The position numbers and the translations under genes are program-made. A stretch of DNA of 64,000 nucleotides, from assembly GCA_963693285.1 (NCBI GenBank), contig OY848918.1, positions 14,506,263 to 14,570,262 on the forward strand, given 5' to 3'. The notes beneath the pieces were generated by a model. It was given only the letters and a program-made list of their open reading frames with translations. It had not been told where the DNA came from and made no database searches. The stretch is from Xestospongia muta. Taxonomy: Eukaryota > Porifera > Demospongiae > Haplosclerida > Petrosiidae. Within the stretch, counting starts at the first letter, position 1. Each line of letters starts with the position of its first letter. Positions 10,174 through 23,177 of the stretch are shown piece by piece.

Positions 10174-13100
10174 TCATTTCTCTTCTTCAGCTTCTAGCAT
10201 TTTCTTTTCATTTTGATCTTCAGTAAATGTTGTCTCAGTAGATGTGACACCTCCTATCTTTGATTCTGTCTTCATACTCTCTAGAGCTGTCTCAGTAACA
10301 TTTTCCTCAAGTTGTCTGATAGTCGTGCGTAAACTGCCTGTTATACCAAGGGTACGTTTCTTTTTTTTAGTAAATGCAAATGATGACACTTCATTGAAAT
10401 CTTTGCCTGTAACACCAAAGAACCATCGCTTCCAAGTAGTCTTAACTTCTTTTGAACGAAGACAGTGCATTATAAAAATGAACAGACCATGAAAACCAGT
10501 GATAATCACAAACAATGTAGCAAAGAGATCTCGTACTGTCTTATTGGTATGGATATCGTGAGTGGCTAACAGTCCAATACCCCATCCAAGACCAAGCATA
10601 AAAGACAATGTTACAGTTATACTAAGTTGTCGGTGAACAAACGTTATATTATTATTGACCTTTGTTTTGATAACTGACTGGAAGTTTTTTCTTAGAAGAG
10701 AAACAATGATGATAATGAACACCACCCAATTGAACAAATATATAATCAGAAATGGAACTATCATTCCAATATAGTATGGTTCATTAAAGGCACGACAACT
10801 GTATAATAATAAAATGTAGACATTTTATATACAAACATAACAAATGTACTTACAAATGATTACTCAAGTAGTTTTTATAATTAGGAGCAAAACAGAACAA
10901 GACAATGAACAATGGAGTAACTACAAGTAAGACATTATTTATATAGTACATCATATCAATGATATTAAGTACTTACTCCATGATAATATGGTGGCTTTTA
11001 AAACAAAATGATGAATTTTTCTTCCAAGGACAATAACTAAATTCATATATAAATTGATAGCCTCAGCAGCCATGATCATGAAAGTTGTTAAAAAGAAATA
11101 CTGCAGTACAACAGCTGTAGTAACACAGAGTCCAGGGATAGTCCGACTATGGACAGCAAAAATAAAGGCAATATAGAGACCCATTAAAGCAAAACATAAG
11201 TTAAAAAGAAGTTGTCCATGATCTGAAGTGCGTAGTTTCCTATCAGGACAACATAATAAAGTGAGTATAAATTAATAACATACTTGTTAGCTAAGTAAGA
11301 AATGATAGTAATAGTCAGACAAAAGATAGAGATAATGATACCAATGTAAGTCACAGAATCTAAGAACAATGTCAGTTCAGTTTGTTCTATTGGTTCATTA
11401 ATAACAGGAGATACATCCTATAAATCATAATAATAAATAACAACATTAATTCTCTCATTACTTACCAGTAATATAGCAAAGTTAGTAAGATGATTGCATT
11501 CGCATAAAATTTCTGTTTTATTATTAGTAGTGTTACGACATCCTTTATTAGACCAGTCTCCATATCCATCTAACAGTAGTAGTTATCCTAAAACAATAAC
11601 TAATTCAACTTACTGTCTAATGATTGATTCCAGAATGAACATTGTTGAGATGACCCATTTAAAATCTATAATGAAATTAGACAGATTATTACCTAAGACA
11701 TACCATAAAGCTTACTGGATTAATCAGGAAACTAAGACCTACAGGAGGATCCAGTCCACTTATTTTCTTTGTTCCTACAACAGTAGTGGAGATGATGACA
11801 CTGCCAATCTCAAGAAAGTTATTATTTCTTCTCAGGAATAGAGAGTCAGTAATGAAGACTGAATGAGTGATTCTAGTATTATTAGTAATATTTGGAACTG
11901 TACTCAATAAATTGTGTGGCAAACTGATAGATGCAGTATGTTGTTGACTAGTTGTTCCAAATACTAAATCAGTAGAATTAAGAGTTTTATTTTCATCTAA
12001 AAATCCTCTATAATTTACACTAAATGTTTGACCAGATTGTGTAAATTCTAAGATATCCACTTGTTGTACTGATACACCAAATGATTGTTGTCTTATTATA
12101 ACTGGTTCAGATATATTACTAATTGGTAGACCCTCTACAACTGACTCAATAGCTTCTAACATTCTATGTGCAAAAAGGCAATAATGATATTGGATAATAT
12201 ACAAAGCTAACTGACTTAGCTGATGTGTTAGATTTTTCTTGGCTAGTCTGTAAAGTTTTTTGATTGACATTTAAAATATTGTCAACTACTTCAAAAAAGG
12301 TAATAGACAACTACAAATAAAACAACAACAAATAGTTTGTCAGAACAATTACAAAGGAGGTCTTACAGTAAAATTTCCTAATACATCTTGTGTAGCTGTT
12401 ATCAGGACACTCACACTAGCTATCACTTCAGCAGAACCTAATCTACTGCTATTACTGGTGAGGTTCTCCAGTTGTTTTACTTTATTCACAACTGGTGCCT
12501 AAGCAAAAGTAACAGTTTCAATCAATAATACAATTGAACATGCATGACTAACATTTCTTAGGTCACATATTTCACGAGTTAGATCACTAAAATTACAAGC
12601 TGCTACATTTGGTTCAGTCCACATAGCTCCACTGATGAAGTCTCCTCCACAATATCTAGTAGCTTGAAGTATTCCTCCTCCTTCTGAACTATTGTTACCA
12701 CAAGGACAGCTCTTGATCACTTGTACTCCAATGTTAGCTTCAGGCCACAAAATAGTGATATTAAGATCTTGTCTACCAGAATGTGATGGTATAGTAGTAT
12801 TGGTAGCAGGACAACCATCTTGATGAAGTTATAGATACTTAATTTCTATTAATAATATTGACATACCAAATCTCACCACTTTATCTAATAAAACATTAAG
12901 ATTGAGTTGTATACTTAGTGCAGCCATTTGTTGTTGTACTCCAAGTCTCAGTTTGTCAGTAGTTTCATTCTTTGTTACCAAAGTAACAATAATAGGAAAA
13001 GCATTAAAGTGTTCAGCGTAACTGAAACTTAAAGAGAGAAATATTAGTGATTGATTGATGAATCAATTGAACAATGGATACATCATAATTACTTAATGAT

Positions 13101-16100
13101 ACTTGAATCAAGATGGTTTAGGAATAAAAAGAAAGTATTTGAATTGTTTGGTAAGCTGCTACCAGAAAGTAAACTGTTACTCTACAAAATGAATTACAAT
13201 ATAAGGCACTTTATATTAATGGACAGTACCTGATTAATAATACCCTGGATTATCTTCAATATAGTCCTATTTGTTGTCACATAGTCTTCTGGTATGTGCA
13301 TCTCAGTTTTATATTGAACAACATCTATATTGAATATTAAATTGTCAATAAAACATTTATCTATATAATTATATTAATTAATACCTGAAATGTTTAATAT
13401 AACACTTGAAGAGTTTACTGAGATAATACGTCCTCTAATTATACTCTTAGCTTCACAGTAATAGAATCCTCTATCATTTAAACTCAGTTCAGTAAACATC
13501 AATACAGAAGGATCATTGTTGTCATTTGGTAATAACACATCATTTTTATACCACAAAATAGTAGGGATAGGATTACCAGTAGCTCTACAAGTAAGATTAA
13601 CGGTAGAATAGAGATTCCCTGAAGTGTTTCTAGGTGGTTGTATAATTTCAGGTAAAATATAGACTACCACGACTGTATAAATAAAGATATTGTAACACAG
13701 TATACATTGCTTCATCTAAACCTACCATGTTCACAGTTAATACCAGTATATCCACTAGAACAATCACACAAATATCCATTACTCAAACTGTGGCATTTAT
13801 CATGTTTACCACAAGGAGAATTCAAACAGTAGTTTATTGGTAAAGCTGAAAATAGACAATTACTAATGAAAATCATTTATGTCACTTACGTTCAACTACT
13901 TGGAGTACATATGATGTCATTAAAACAGTTCCAGTTTTAACTCCATTATCAGCTCTACAGGAGTAGCTACCATTATCATTTCCTCTCAAATCTTTAATTG
14001 TTATCACACTTGTAGTAGGAATATACTTAGTGTGAAAACCATTGGACTGCTGTGATGATACAATTGTTACTCTGCTTGTGTTCAATAAGAATTGTCCATT
14101 TTTTCTCCATACAATAACAGGTTGTGGAACACCATCAGCAGTACAGTTAAATGTCACTTTTTGTCCTTTATTTTTAGTAACAAATGTTCCAGTATTATTT
14201 AATATGACTGCATTAACTTTAAAAAAATAAAGAAAATATTAAAACAGTATTCTCTAAGCTAATACAAAATACTGTTTTTGCTGTAAAGTTGAATATTATG
14301 AAATTGATTAGAGTTAGAAAATACATGTGGCCATTAAACTATTAATAACTTGCTGCAAAATTATATATGACTGTTCAGTGTTTAAATTAGTATTATATAG
14401 CAAGATGTCTATTTTAATGTCAATAATAATGCAATTTAAAAATATATTTCTATTTTTGACTGGACATCTATTGAAAGAATATATGAATCTATGTCTTATA
14501 ATAATAATTATGAATTGACCCCATTATACTCACTATAAACACTGAGGGTAGAGTTTATAGCATCACTGCCATAAGTATTTGTAACTTGGCATTCATATAT
14601 ACCAGTATCTCCTAAAACAACTAGATCCAATCTCAAAGTATCAGGATCTGTATCACCACTTAGAAATTGTAAACCATCTTTGTACCATTTAAAATATAGA
14701 GGAGGAGTACCCTAATAAAGTCATAAAATCACGTAAAATTAATTTTTAATGAACACAAACTAATCACTAACTTGTGTTACATTACATCTGATAAAAACAG
14801 TTGTACCATTAGCAACTATAGCATCTTGTCCAACATCAATAGTAACATTAAAAGGTGTTTGTGTTCCAGGACTATGTGGTATGTTAGTAGTAGTTAGTTT
14901 AAAATGACTAGCAATCAGTGGAGCATCTAAGAGTGGTAATGATAAAAATAATTCAAAGACTTAAATATTGAGGTTATCAGCAATAAGTAAAATTAAGTAC
15001 CTTTGGTCAGTTAGAAGTTAAATTGTGTCTATGATGATTGTTAGATTGTCATAGACAAGTACAATTACATAGAAATGATGCTACTACCATCACTACTATC
15101 TTGTTTGGTTTGTTGATATTGAATGGACATATAAACATTCCTACATTTGACAGTTTTGGGAAAACCTTCTTCATATATCGTAGAACTTTCTCTCTCTCAC
15201 TCTTTCTCTCTTTCTCTCTTTTTCTCTCACTCTTAATCATTAGTAGTAAAGGTAAATACAACTTTTTCTAAAATAATAATTAAATGCAGAGAATACAGTC
15301 AAAACATTTCAAACAAACCCAAAATAGGAACAGTTCTATGGACATCATGGAACAATATTTAGTGAGAATGTATATTATTGAATATGGCATTGGTATGCTA
15401 CAATGGACATATGCTGGATTCTGAGTGTAATCATGAGCCAGATAAGATCCTGAATAAATTTGTGTATACATATGAAAAAAACGTACACAAAATTAAATAT
15501 TGTTTTTAATAATTTTTTCAAATAGCAGTGACTAGTGTATTACATTGGCTCCAACATTTGTCTTACTAGGTGTATCAGTTGGAGTAGGAGAAACTATAAA
15601 ACCATTTAAAGAAGATAAAATATTTGCTGGAAAAGATGTACTACTTGTCAAAAGATATGGAGTTTTAGATTCTTTGTCTACATAAAGATAATAATAAAAA
15701 CAATAATTATTAGTCAAATAATTTGATTACAATCTTCACATCAGTAACTACATATGTTACTACTTTACACATGAACTGTTAGAAAGATATCTTTGTATAT
15801 ATCATAATAAAACTAAATTTAATGTAGACTAAAATTCCTGAAATCATTACTGTCTTTTTGAAATGATCAAAATGAGACCTATACATGGACATAACATACT
15901 TCATAGTTTAACATTTTGTGAATTTGGTGTCTAAAGTTTGACTAGACTAAAGTTTGAAATGAGAATTAAGATGTGATTTTTAAAAAAAAATATAAAGAAA
16001 GATTTAAGATGACATACATTGCAGAAGGAAAATAAAAATGAATCAATAGATTGTTTTAATAAAAGCTTTCTACACCATTTAATTTATAAATTTATGATAA

Positions 16101-19100
16101 TTTTCTATTTGGAGTTGGTGTGAATGTACATTGTTGGATACAGCATTGTTTAGAAACACATAACATGAACTACTTATTAATTTAATTCATTGTACTCATT
16201 TACCTTGAATAACAGTTTGTGTAGGTCTAACTATAGAGCCACTTAAGGAAGATGAAACATTAGCTGGAAGATGCATACTATTTGTTAACGGGTATGGAGT
16301 TTTATATTCTGTGTCTATAAAAAATGGTAATAAAATTGATAATAATTAAACCACGTAAGCAATAATATGATTTCAAGCATCAGATCATTAACTTGTATGC
16401 TACAACTTTGCACATGAACTCTTAGTAATTAAGAAATCTTTATATGCATCATAATTAAAATAAAGTTTGACAAGACTAAAGTTTTACAACGAGAATTAAG
16501 ATATGATTAAAAAAATATAAAGAAACAATTTGTCTTACTGGGTGTATCAGTTGGAGTAGGAGAAACTATAAAACCATTTAAAGAAGATAAAATATTTGCT
16601 GGAAAAGATGTACTACTTGTCAAAAGATATGGAGATTTAGATTCTTTGTCTACATAAAAATAATAATAAAAACAATAATTATTAGTCAGATAATTTGATT
16701 ACAATCTTTACATCAGTAACTACATATGTTACTACTTTACACATGAACTGTTAGAAAGATATCTTAATATATGTCATAATAATACTAAATTTAAAATAGA
16801 TTAAAATTCCTGAAATCATTACTGTCTTTTTGAAATGATCAAAATGAGACCTATACATGGACATAACATACTTCATAGTTTAATGTTTTGTGAATTTGGT
16901 GTCTAAAGTTTGACTAGACTAAAGTTTGACATGAGAATTACATGTAAATTAAGATGTGATTTTAAAAAAATAAAGAAAACATTTAAGATGACATACATTG
17001 CAAAAGGAAATAAAAATGAATCAATAAATTGTTTTAATAAAAGCTTTCTACACCATTTAATTTATAAATTTATGGTAATTGTCTTTTTGGAGTTGGTGAG
17101 AATGTACATTGTTGGAAACAGCATTGTTTAGAAACACATAACATGAACTACTTATTAATTTAATTCATTGTACTCATTTACCTTGAATAACAGTATGTGT
17201 AGGTCTAACTATAGAGCCACTTAAGGAAGATGAAACATTAGCTGGAAGATGCATACTATTTGTTAAAGGGTATGGAGTTTTATATTCTGTGTCTATAAAA
17301 AATGGTAATAAAATTGATAATAATTAAATCACGTAAGCAATAACATGATTTCAAGCATCAGATCATTCACTCGTATGCTACAACTTTGCACATGAACTCT
17401 TAGTAATTAAGAGAAAGATATCTTCGTATATGTCATAATAAAACTAAATTTAGAGTAGACTAAGATTTCTGAAATCATTACTGTGTTTTTTAAGTGATCA
17501 AAACGAGACCTATACATGGACATAACATACTTCATAGTTTAACGTTTTGTGAATTTGGTGTCTAAAGTTTGACTAGACTAAAGTTTGACATAAGAATTAC
17601 ATGGGAATTAAGATGTGATTTTAAAAAAAATAAAGAAAACATTTAAGATGACATACATTGCAAAAGGAAATAAAAATGAATCAATAGATTGTTTTAATAA
17701 AAGCTTTCTACACCATTTAATTTATAAATTTATGATAATTTTGTTTTAGGAGTTGGTAAGAATGTACATTGCTGGATATAGCATTGTTTAGAAACACATA
17801 ACATGAACTACTTATTTATTTAATTCATTGTACTCATTTACCTTGAATAACAGTTTGTGTAGGTCTAACTATAGAGCCACTTAAGGAAGATGAAACATTA
17901 GCTGGAAGATGTATACTATTTGTTAAAGGGTATGGAGTTTTATATTCTGTGTCTATAAAAAATGGTAATAAAATTGATAATAATTAAACCACGTAAGCAA
18001 TAATATGATTTCAAGCATCAGATCATTAACTCATATGCTACAACTTTGCACATGAACACTTAGTAATTAAGAAATCTTTATATGCATCATAATTAAAATA
18101 AAGTTTGACAAGACTAAAGTTTTACATTAAGAATTAAGATATGATTAAAAAAATATAAAGAAACAATTTGTCTTACTGGGTGTATCAGTTGGAGTAGGTG
18201 AAACTTTAAAACCCTTAATTAAAGAAGATAAAATATTTGCTGGAAAAGATGTACTACTTGTCAAAAGATATGGAGTTTTAGATTCTTTGTCTAAATAAAG
18301 ATAATAATAAAAACAATAATTATTAGTCAAATAATTTGATTACAATCTTCACATCAGTAACTACATATGTTACTACTTTACAAATGAACTGTTAGAACGA
18401 TACCTTCGTATATGTCATAATAAAACTAAATTTAGAGTAGACTAAAACTCCTGAAATTATTACTTTTGTTTTTGAAGTGATGAGAATGAGACCTGTACAT
18501 GGACATAACATACTTCATAGTTTAACATTTTGTGAATTTGGTGTCTTAAGTTTGACTAGACTAAAGTTTGAAATGAGAATTAAGATGTGATTTTTTTTTA
18601 AAATATAAAGAAAAGATTTACGATGGCATACATTGCAGAAGGAAATAAAAATGAATCACTAAATTGTTTTAATAAAAGCTTTCTACACCATTTAATTCAT
18701 AAATTTATGACAATTTTGTTTTTGGAGTTGGTGAGAATGTACATTGTTGGATACAGCATTGTTTAGAAACATATAACATGAAGAACAAATTAATTTAATT
18801 CATTGTGCTCATTTACCTTGAATAACAGTATGTGTAGGTCTAACTATAGAGCCACTTAAGGAAGATGGAAAATTAGCTGGAAGATGTATACAATTTGTTA
18901 AATGGTATGGAGTTTTAGATTCTGTGTCTATATAAAAATGGTAATAAACTTGATAATTATTATATTATATAAGTGATAAACTAATTACAAGCATCACATC
19001 AGTAACTACATATGCTACTATTTTACACATGAACTGTTATAGGAAGAAACCTTCATTTTTGTTGCAATAAAACTAAGTTTTGAGTAGACTACTTTTGACT

Positions 19101-19751
19101 ACCACAATTTAGATGTGATCTTAAAACATGAAACAAGAGAAATGGTTTTGACATGACCCATAAAAACAAAAAAAGGAAAGAAAAATTAAAATTCAATATT
19201 ATTAAATCATGTAAGCGATAACATGATTTCAAGCATCAAACCATTAACTCATATGCTACAACTTTGCACATGAACTCTTAGGAAGAGACCTTCATTTCTT
19301 TTATAATAAAAATAAAGTTTGACTGTTGAATACAGCATTGTTGAGAAACACACCATTTTAAGTATGAAATCTGGAGCTTATAATTTTGTCTTACCAAATA
19401 TATCAGTTAATGTAGTTGAAACTGTAGGAGAGGGGGAAGAAGGATTATGACAACCAACATCAGCTATATCACTACAACAATCATTTATATAGTAACAATT
19501 TTGATCACAATAGCATCCATTGTTGGAACACGTTGGTGACAATGACCATACACAACATCCAGAATAGCTGAGATTAAGTGCTAAACATGAGCCTATAATA
19601 ACACCATATGAACACTTTATTAATTTAATTCATAGTACTCATTTACCTTGATTATCTATTGGTGTACATGTGACTATAGAACCACTTGTAGAAGATGAAA
19701 AACTTGCTGGAAGATATGTACTAGTTGCCAAAGAGTATGGAGTCTTAGACT
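10174..19751 (-). CDS. Adhesion-type GPCR 1 (SMB/mucin-Ig-Ig-EGF-Ig-HRM-GAIN-GPS-7TM)
   Basis: Surface receptor of the adhesion (B2) class. From 5': Ser/Thr/Pro-rich exon 19751-19647; somatomedin-B-like exon about 19595-19395 (CYCDQNCYYINDCC); seven mucin-type exons 18.9-15.6 kb; Ig in two exons (14.92-14.77, 14.71-14.53 kb); Ig about 14.22-13.89; EGF about 13.85-13.73 (YLCDCSSGYTGINC); Ig about 13.68-13.38; linker exons 13.33-12.87; HRM domain about 12.83-12.56 (ILWPEANIG...CPCG); GAIN 12.49-11.70; GPS 11.66-11.46 (GDWSNKGC, ECNHLTNFAILL; cleavage between Leu and Thr, HLT codons 11492-11484); TM1 about 11.42-11.27; TM2-3 about 11.23-10.97; TM4 about 10.94-10.85; TM5-7 and tail 10798-10174 (LGLGWGIGLLA, FVIITGFHGLFIF). 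Junction phases agree and no stop breaks the exons. No signal peptide exon is seen next to the first exon; the one at 24.0 kb could supply it. Confidence 0.88.
15568..18935 (-). repeat. Array of duplicated Ser/Thr/Pro-rich exons in receptor 1
   Basis: Two related exon types alternate with their introns. Type A (about 15568-15677, 16535-16650, 18176-18295) encodes a segment ending IVSPTPTDTPS; type B (about 16204-16318, 17182-17295, 17842-17955, 18819-18930) ends SIVRPTQTVIQ. The plus-strand order is A-B-A-B-B-A-B with a period of about 980 bases. Between the adjacent B exons an A exon is missing, with the junction near 17412. Every exon starts and ends in phase 1, so gain or loss keeps the frame. 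The introns are as similar as the exons, pointing to recent duplication. Receptor 2 keeps only one A exon. Confidence 0.85.
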
Positions 19752-19759
19752 CTTCATAA

Positions 19760-20165
19760 AAATGGTAATAAAATGATAAGTATTATATTATGTAACAAAT
19801 AAACTGATTACAAGCATCAAATATTTAAAAAATGAAAACCAATAAAGTACAGAAGCTCACGACAGTTTCAGTAGTGACTTTAGTTTGTTTGCTATGCTGT
19901 ACCACTGCATGAGAACTTAGTAAATGTTTAAAATATATATAAAAAGGCAACAGAATTGTATCAAAACTTCTTTATTTTATGGAAATGATGTAGGTGCTAA
20001 ATCTTGTTAAAACTAGTCGTGGGAAGGATTATTATAGTAAATGAGATTTTCCAATACCAAGACCTGCTTCCAATGGCTCACTTATAAAAGCAATAGCTGG
20101 AGCTATTATAATAAAGAGCATATACTACTTTAGCTGTTTTATACATTTATATTATATTTATATTT
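19760..20165. other. Upstream flank of receptor 1 exons, conserved in all units
   Basis: This segment recurs at about 35690-36080 and 50340-50745. A TATATATA run near 19930 precedes, on the minus strand, an ATG (MQWYSIANK...) that ends after 17 codons in unit 1. It does not encode a signal peptide and I do not accept it as the receptor start. Confidence 0.4.
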
Positions 20166-20169
20166 CTTA

Positions 20170-20900
20170 ACAGGTGTTTCAGTAGTAATTATGTTTGGAC
20201 TTTGATTAATGTCATCAATTTTATTGCTTGATGACAAAGTTAAAACATTTGTGCCTTCAGAATATTTATTTTTGAGCCACCAAAAGATGTCATTGTTACC
20301 TCTTTAACAAATCTCCGCATCAGCATGTGCAGTCATGTTGAGAATTCCAAGTGAAAAATAACATTTTCAATGCTAGTATTTGCTTTAGTTCACCGTTAAC
20401 AATGATTACTGATAACTGTACAATTGTTTTGTCAGAAAATATTAAGGAACATTGTCTTTTGAATTTGAGTCCAGAGTGAAGTCATTTTTGCTCAACTCAT
20501 TGTCATTATTGCAACGTTTAAAGCAATCGAATTGTCAACAATGAAACTCTTGTTTTATAATTTCCCTTGATCCTGGCACTGGTCCTAACAATTCGATGAT
20601 CTTTATAGAAATACACATTTTGTGACCTAAGTGAAAATCTTTGACTAATACAAAGTCCATCTTGTTTTCTAAGGAACCACCTGATGATTTTCTCATAGAT
20701 AAATTAAACCTTATGTGGCTGCTATCTCTATGATAATGAGTCCATATGATGCTGGATGATATGTTTCCTATGAGTCTCAATATGAAATACTAGCATATCA
20801 AGAAGTTTGTCTCAAGTTCTAGTGTCAACTACAACAGAAACCCCAATGTTGCCATACTCAATATCAATAAGAGGCACCTAAGATAAATCTGACAATTGTT
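20170..20900 (-). mobile_element. Old Ty3/gypsy integrase fragment, unit 1
   Basis: On the minus strand an altered YHPAS.G motif (YHPASYG near 20750) and MDFVLVKDFHLGHKM followed by IIELLGPVPG (about 20655-20570) match the C-terminal part of gypsy-type integrases (YHPASNGxxERAV; GDFVLVK...G...W..G.I....GP..Y). The frame shifts several times. Copies in the same position and orientation occur at 36.1-36.7 kb and at 50.75-51.2 plus 53.45-53.7 kb, so it was present before the triplication. Confidence 0.6.
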
Positions 20901-20929
20901 ATTATCAAGTTTTTAATTGTAATATATTT

Positions 20930-22420
20930 TCAGAACATTCACTTTACAAATCCAAAGGTTTATGCCTTTCTCTAGACAACAGTCTATCGTATATACATTA
21001 ATAAATAATGATGGATCTGAAGCTATAGCTAATACCCAAAAGCAAAATATGTTCAATTTTATTTCTCTAGTTGTTTTAATTCTAAAAGTATACTTCTCCT
21101 GAGGTAGTAGAGGACTTAAAAACCTCTAAATGACTGTCTATATCAAGTGTGTGAAGCTCTCCTTAGCTTGAATCTAACAATGTCCAATTGCACCATCTGT
21201 TTTCAAGTTGTTCAACTTATCAAACTGTTGTCTGTGGCATCAATAGACAAATCAGCTGAGAAGTACAATCACAGAAACTACAGATCTATATCACTCTTGA
21301 GCATACTAAGTAAAGTCATGGAGAGGCAGATATATAGTACATTTATTCACTTGTGAATGTTCACCTCGAGAGTTATCATGGTCTGTTATACAATTGTCAA
21401 TGAGAGTTCAGACTTCGTGCAAGTAAGGAGACGATATTTGTGTGATCTTTCTCAAGCTTTTGATAGTGTACCACATAGACTACTTGTAAACAAACTGAGA
21501 AGTTATCAGTTTCATCCAAATCTCCTTGCATGGTTAACTGACAACTTATCAATTAGAAAACAGAATGTAATAATTGAAGGAGTTATTCCAGAGCAAGTCA
21601 ATGTTTCATCAGATCTTTCCATTGGATTTATATTAGGTCCTGTGGTATCAGTAATATAGAGAAAAAATGTTTATAGTAAGAAAGAACGTATCTGATGGTT
21701 CCAAAAAATAACTACATCACAGGTCCATTGCTCTCCCATATTTATTTAAATGACTTCAGAAGCTTTAATATATCCTCTTCTTCTAAAATTGTTCTGACTC
21801 AAACAATTTCTGATCTGTTTAACAAGACCTTATTCTCTAAAATACCGGTCACATAGCAATTTACTTGAGCTAGACCAAACAGAAACTAAATATATAATTG
21901 TGTCAAAAAGGAGACATCCATTGTCGATTCATACAGTCCTTAGGTGTGGACAATTTGGAAAAGGTCATACTTACAGATATACTTTGGCGTTCTGATTAAA
22001 AGCAATTTCTCATGATCTGATCACATTTCTGCACAATGCGCTAAAGCTAAGAAGTTTGTCATTCTTTATACAGGCACATCCATACAAAATTACCTCCTGA
22101 ATCTGTTAAACAAATATATCTTAACCTAGTCTGTCAACAATTGGATTATCAAGCTCCATTCTATACCCAACTGCAAGAAGATATCAAAAGATTGAAGATA
22201 TCCAGAAATATGCTTTTAAAAAATAATGAGACACTGACTATAATGACCTAACCTCTCACTGAAGTTCCACCCTAACATCAACAAAAAGTTAACGTCGTAT
22301 CAATTGTATCAATTGAATGAAAGATACACTTGCTTCTTAACAAAACTCCTCCACAATATAAATTAACCACAGTTAATTTGTAATGATGTAAAAATATCAC
22401 ATATACAAATATGGATATTA
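20930..22420 (+). mobile_element. Non-LTR (LINE) reverse transcriptase fragment
   Basis: Pieces of a non-LTR reverse transcriptase run along the plus strand: DGSEAIANTQKQ-like upstream segment near 21010-21050, NYRSISLLSILSKVMERQIY (21277-21337), then DLSQAFDSVPHRLLVNKLRS (about 21441-21500), LLAWLTDNLS, and an SxGFILGP block near 21625. These correspond to palm blocks of jockey/CR1-type elements (YRPIS, DxxxAFDxVxHxxL, GSxLGP). Stops and shifts separate the blocks and no catalytic FADD block is readable. Only the part from about 21687 is present in unit 2 (36716 onward). Confidence 0.75.
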
Positions 22421-22588
22421 CTGTAGTTCCCTGAGTATACACCCATCAGCACTTACAGTTCATTTTGAATTTGAAAGGGGTGGGCACTTACATGTGATTT
22501 TTCAAAAAGGCTCCTAATAAGCGTCCAGTTATGAATAATTAATTAATTACCATGAAAGACACTTTCAACATGGATATTAGAATAGATA

Positions 22589-22855
22589 TCTAAGCTTTCA
22601 ACAAAGAAGGAACACAACAATCTTCATGATACATTCACTGTTACTGTGATGAAATGCAAATTGACAGTTGGTCATATCCCAAAAGTAATTTCAAAGACAC
22701 GTAGGTTCTTTCTTCACAAAGGGAGAATGATATGCTATACAGTCAAGGACAAAAGGAGAAGATCCTCCATTGAGCAAGGCAGTTTAGAAGTGCCTTGTGA
22801 GCTGACCTTTTCAATTCCAAACAGAACAAAAGACAACGAAACTGTAATGTCTTAA
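22589..22855 (+). CDS. HIRAN-like domain exon, intact frame
   Basis: A continuous frame of 88 codons reads NNLHDTFTVTV..., LTVGHIPKVISKTRRFFLHK, then RRSSIEQGSLEVPCELTF to a stop at 22853. The NNxxD..AV.V...VGHIPxxIS pattern followed by GxLEVPCxLxF resembles the HIRAN-type fold and a domain often seen in proteins of repeat-like origin in marine invertebrates. No partner exon is recognised. The copy in unit 2 (37647-37881) has lost a G in the HKGG stretch and is frameshifted. Probably part of a mobile or captured gene; the family name is tentative. Confidence 0.4.
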   Translation, partial: SKLSTKKEHNNLHDTFTVTVMKCKLTVGHIPKVISKTRRFFLHKGRMICYTVKDKRRRSSIEQGSLEVPCELTFSIPNRTKDNETVMS

Positions 22856-23177
22856 CTTAAAAAATTTGCTAGCCTAACTTATTTCTCCTTGTTGAACACG
22901 TAATAATAACCATAATAACCTCAAATCTAAGAGGTTTGGATGGGCGTAGGCATTTGCACAGAGAATTGACATTTTTCTTTAAAAACAAAAATATGGGGGT
23001 GGCTGCTGACATAAAGATGGGCACTTGCTTGGGGAACTACGGTATATGCAAATGTGACATAATTTGTAATATAAAAGGGACAACCTTGGGAGAAACATTT
23101 ATGACTTGAAATGTGAAAACAGACAACTTAGTCTATTAAAATCTCTCAAACAACACCTTTGTATACATACAGTTACT

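Noticed and set aside
11494..11841. 115-codon plus-strand frame opposite the GPS/GAIN exons
   Set aside because: It is the antisense of the receptor exons and introns; the minus strand carries the recognised domains.
19860..19925. ATG after a TATA-like run as the start of receptor 1
   Set aside because: The peptide (MQWYSIANK...) stops after 17 codons, is not hydrophobic enough for a signal peptide, and differs in unit 3.
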